Source: Actinomycetota bacterium
GTDB lineage: Bacteria; Actinomycetota; Thermoleophilia; Gaiellales; Gaiellaceae
NCBI GenBank assembly: GCA_013812465.1
Contig: JACCTK010000424.1
Coordinates: forward strand, 1-6,197
Direction: 5' to 3'
Length of the DNA stretch: 6,197 bases
Both the position numbers and the translations under genes were made by a program. The notes beneath the pieces are model-generated. The model had not been told where the DNA came from. It saw only the letters and a list, made by a program, of their open reading frames with translations, and ran no database searches. Each line of letters starts with the position of its first letter. Position 1 is the stretch's first letter. This document shows positions 5,878-6,197 of this stretch, piece after piece.

Positions 5878-5907
5878 TCGAGGATTATGCCGCGGTACGC
5901 TCTGGGC
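5878..5907. promoter_or_regulatory. 30-bp divergent promoter region, possibly leaderless on both sides
   Basis: Only 30 bases separate the hflX GTG (- strand) from the dapE-like GTG (+ strand). On the - strand CATAAT (5889-5884), five of six to the -10 consensus, is followed by exactly 6 bases and then the hflX GTG. On the + strand TACGCT (5896-5901), fitting TAnnnT, is also followed by exactly 6 bases and then GTG 5908. This spacing is typical of leaderless transcripts, and neither gene has a Shine-Dalgarno in the gap. No good -35 is seen on either side; those sequences would lie inside the opposing gene. Confidence 0.5.
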
Positions 5908-6197
5908 GTGACGAAGCTCGCTGACCGCCTTGCGGAGCGGACGCTCGAGCTCGTGAACATTCCCTCCGAGAGCCGCCACGAAGACGCGATCCGAGAGCAC
6001 GTGCTGGGGCTTGTGCCGGCGGAGCTCAGCGCAGAGTACGCTCACGACGACGCGTTCCTCTTTCTTCCCGAGCGCCGCCCCGCTGCGCCGCTGGTCGTTC
6101 TCGCAGGGCACTACGACACCGTCCCGGCGCAGGGCAACCTCCCCGGGCGGATCGCTGACGGCGCCGTGCACGGGCTGGGCGCCAGCGACATGAAGGG
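5908..6197 (+). CDS. dapE: M20-family peptidase, DapE-like (5' part, runs off window end)
   Basis: The frame is open from GTG 5908 to the window end, giving 96 codons of an M20 metallopeptidase N-terminus. LADRLAERTLELVNIPSES (residues 4-22) is the typical opening helix of actinobacterial succinyl-diaminopimelate desuccinylase. AGHYDTVP (66-73) carries the first zinc ligand His68 and the catalytic-region Asp70. GLGASDMKG (89-97) holds the bridging metal ligand Asp94. DapE cleaves N-succinyl-LL-diaminopimelate in lysine and peptidoglycan-precursor synthesis. The NLPGRI..GAVHGLGASDMKG wording resembles DapE more than ArgE or carboxypeptidase G2, but the specificity-determining remainder is outside the window. 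An in-frame ATG at 5887 would add seven residues (MPRYALG); GTG 5908 fits family alignment and the -10-like box better. It diverges from hflX. Confidence 0.8.
   Translation, partial: MTKLADRLAERTLELVNIPSESRHEDAIREHVLGLVPAELSAEYAHDDAFLFLPERRPAAPLVVLAGHYDTVPAQGNLPGRIADGAVHGLGASDMK

Noticed and set aside
5878..6171. Upstream extension of hflX to an ATG at 6171 (98 extra codons)
   Set aside because: The extension runs antisense through a well-supported M20 peptidase N-terminus and matches no HflX sequence; GTG 5877 gives the normal family length.
1..6197. CRISPR arrays, insertion sequences, tRNA or rRNA genes
   Set aside because: No regularly spaced long repeats, transposase motifs, terminal inverted repeats or cloverleaf-like sequences were seen.

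Overview
The window is high-GC, densely packed bacterial chromosome. Six complete or near-complete genes and one cut gene sit in short convergent, divergent and overlapping arrangements. Initiation is often at GTG with little Shine-Dalgarno signal. The mix of MurT/GatD (D-glutamate amidation of lipid II), a DapE-type peptidase, and a stand-alone protein made of 'homing endonuclease associated' (HNH_repeat) modules suggests a high-GC Gram-positive bacterium. An actinobacterium of the Thermoleophilia (Solirubrobacter/Gaiella-like) type would fit. This placement is inference from gene content and style; no rRNA marker is present.

Layout from left to right. (1) 1-492, + strand: the 3' part of a stand-alone class II glutamine amidotransferase domain protein, entering from outside the window. 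(2) 493-607: a short convergent spacer with a perfect GC-rich hairpin. (3) 608-1297, - strand: a 229-residue HNH_repeat-module protein without a visible nuclease domain. (4) 1298-1419: a divergent control region with three CTGCAA elements next to the HNH_repeat start and a perfect 12-bp palindrome nearer murT. (5) 1420-3536, + strand: murT-gatD, overlapping by ATGA. (6) 3537-3660: a convergent spacer with an imperfect hairpin and a tandem GTGACAA repeat. (7) 5877-3661, - strand: a tight hflX-dut-NUDIX operon. (8) 5878-5907: a 30-bp divergent spacer. (9) 5908-6197, + strand: the 5' end of a dapE-like M20 peptidase gene, running out of the window.

Functional themes. MurT and GatD form the two-subunit lipid II isoglutaminyl synthase, and DapE (if the assignment holds) supplies diaminopimelate/lysine, so both touch peptidoglycan precursor supply. 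The hflX-dut-NUDIX operon joins a ribosome-associated GTPase with two nucleotide-pool enzymes. The least described part is the HNH_repeat protein together with the repeated CTGCAA elements over its own start region, shared with the murT promoter side. It looks like a possible autoregulated DNA-binding protein, but this is a hypothesis. No mobile element, CRISPR array, tRNA or rRNA was seen.
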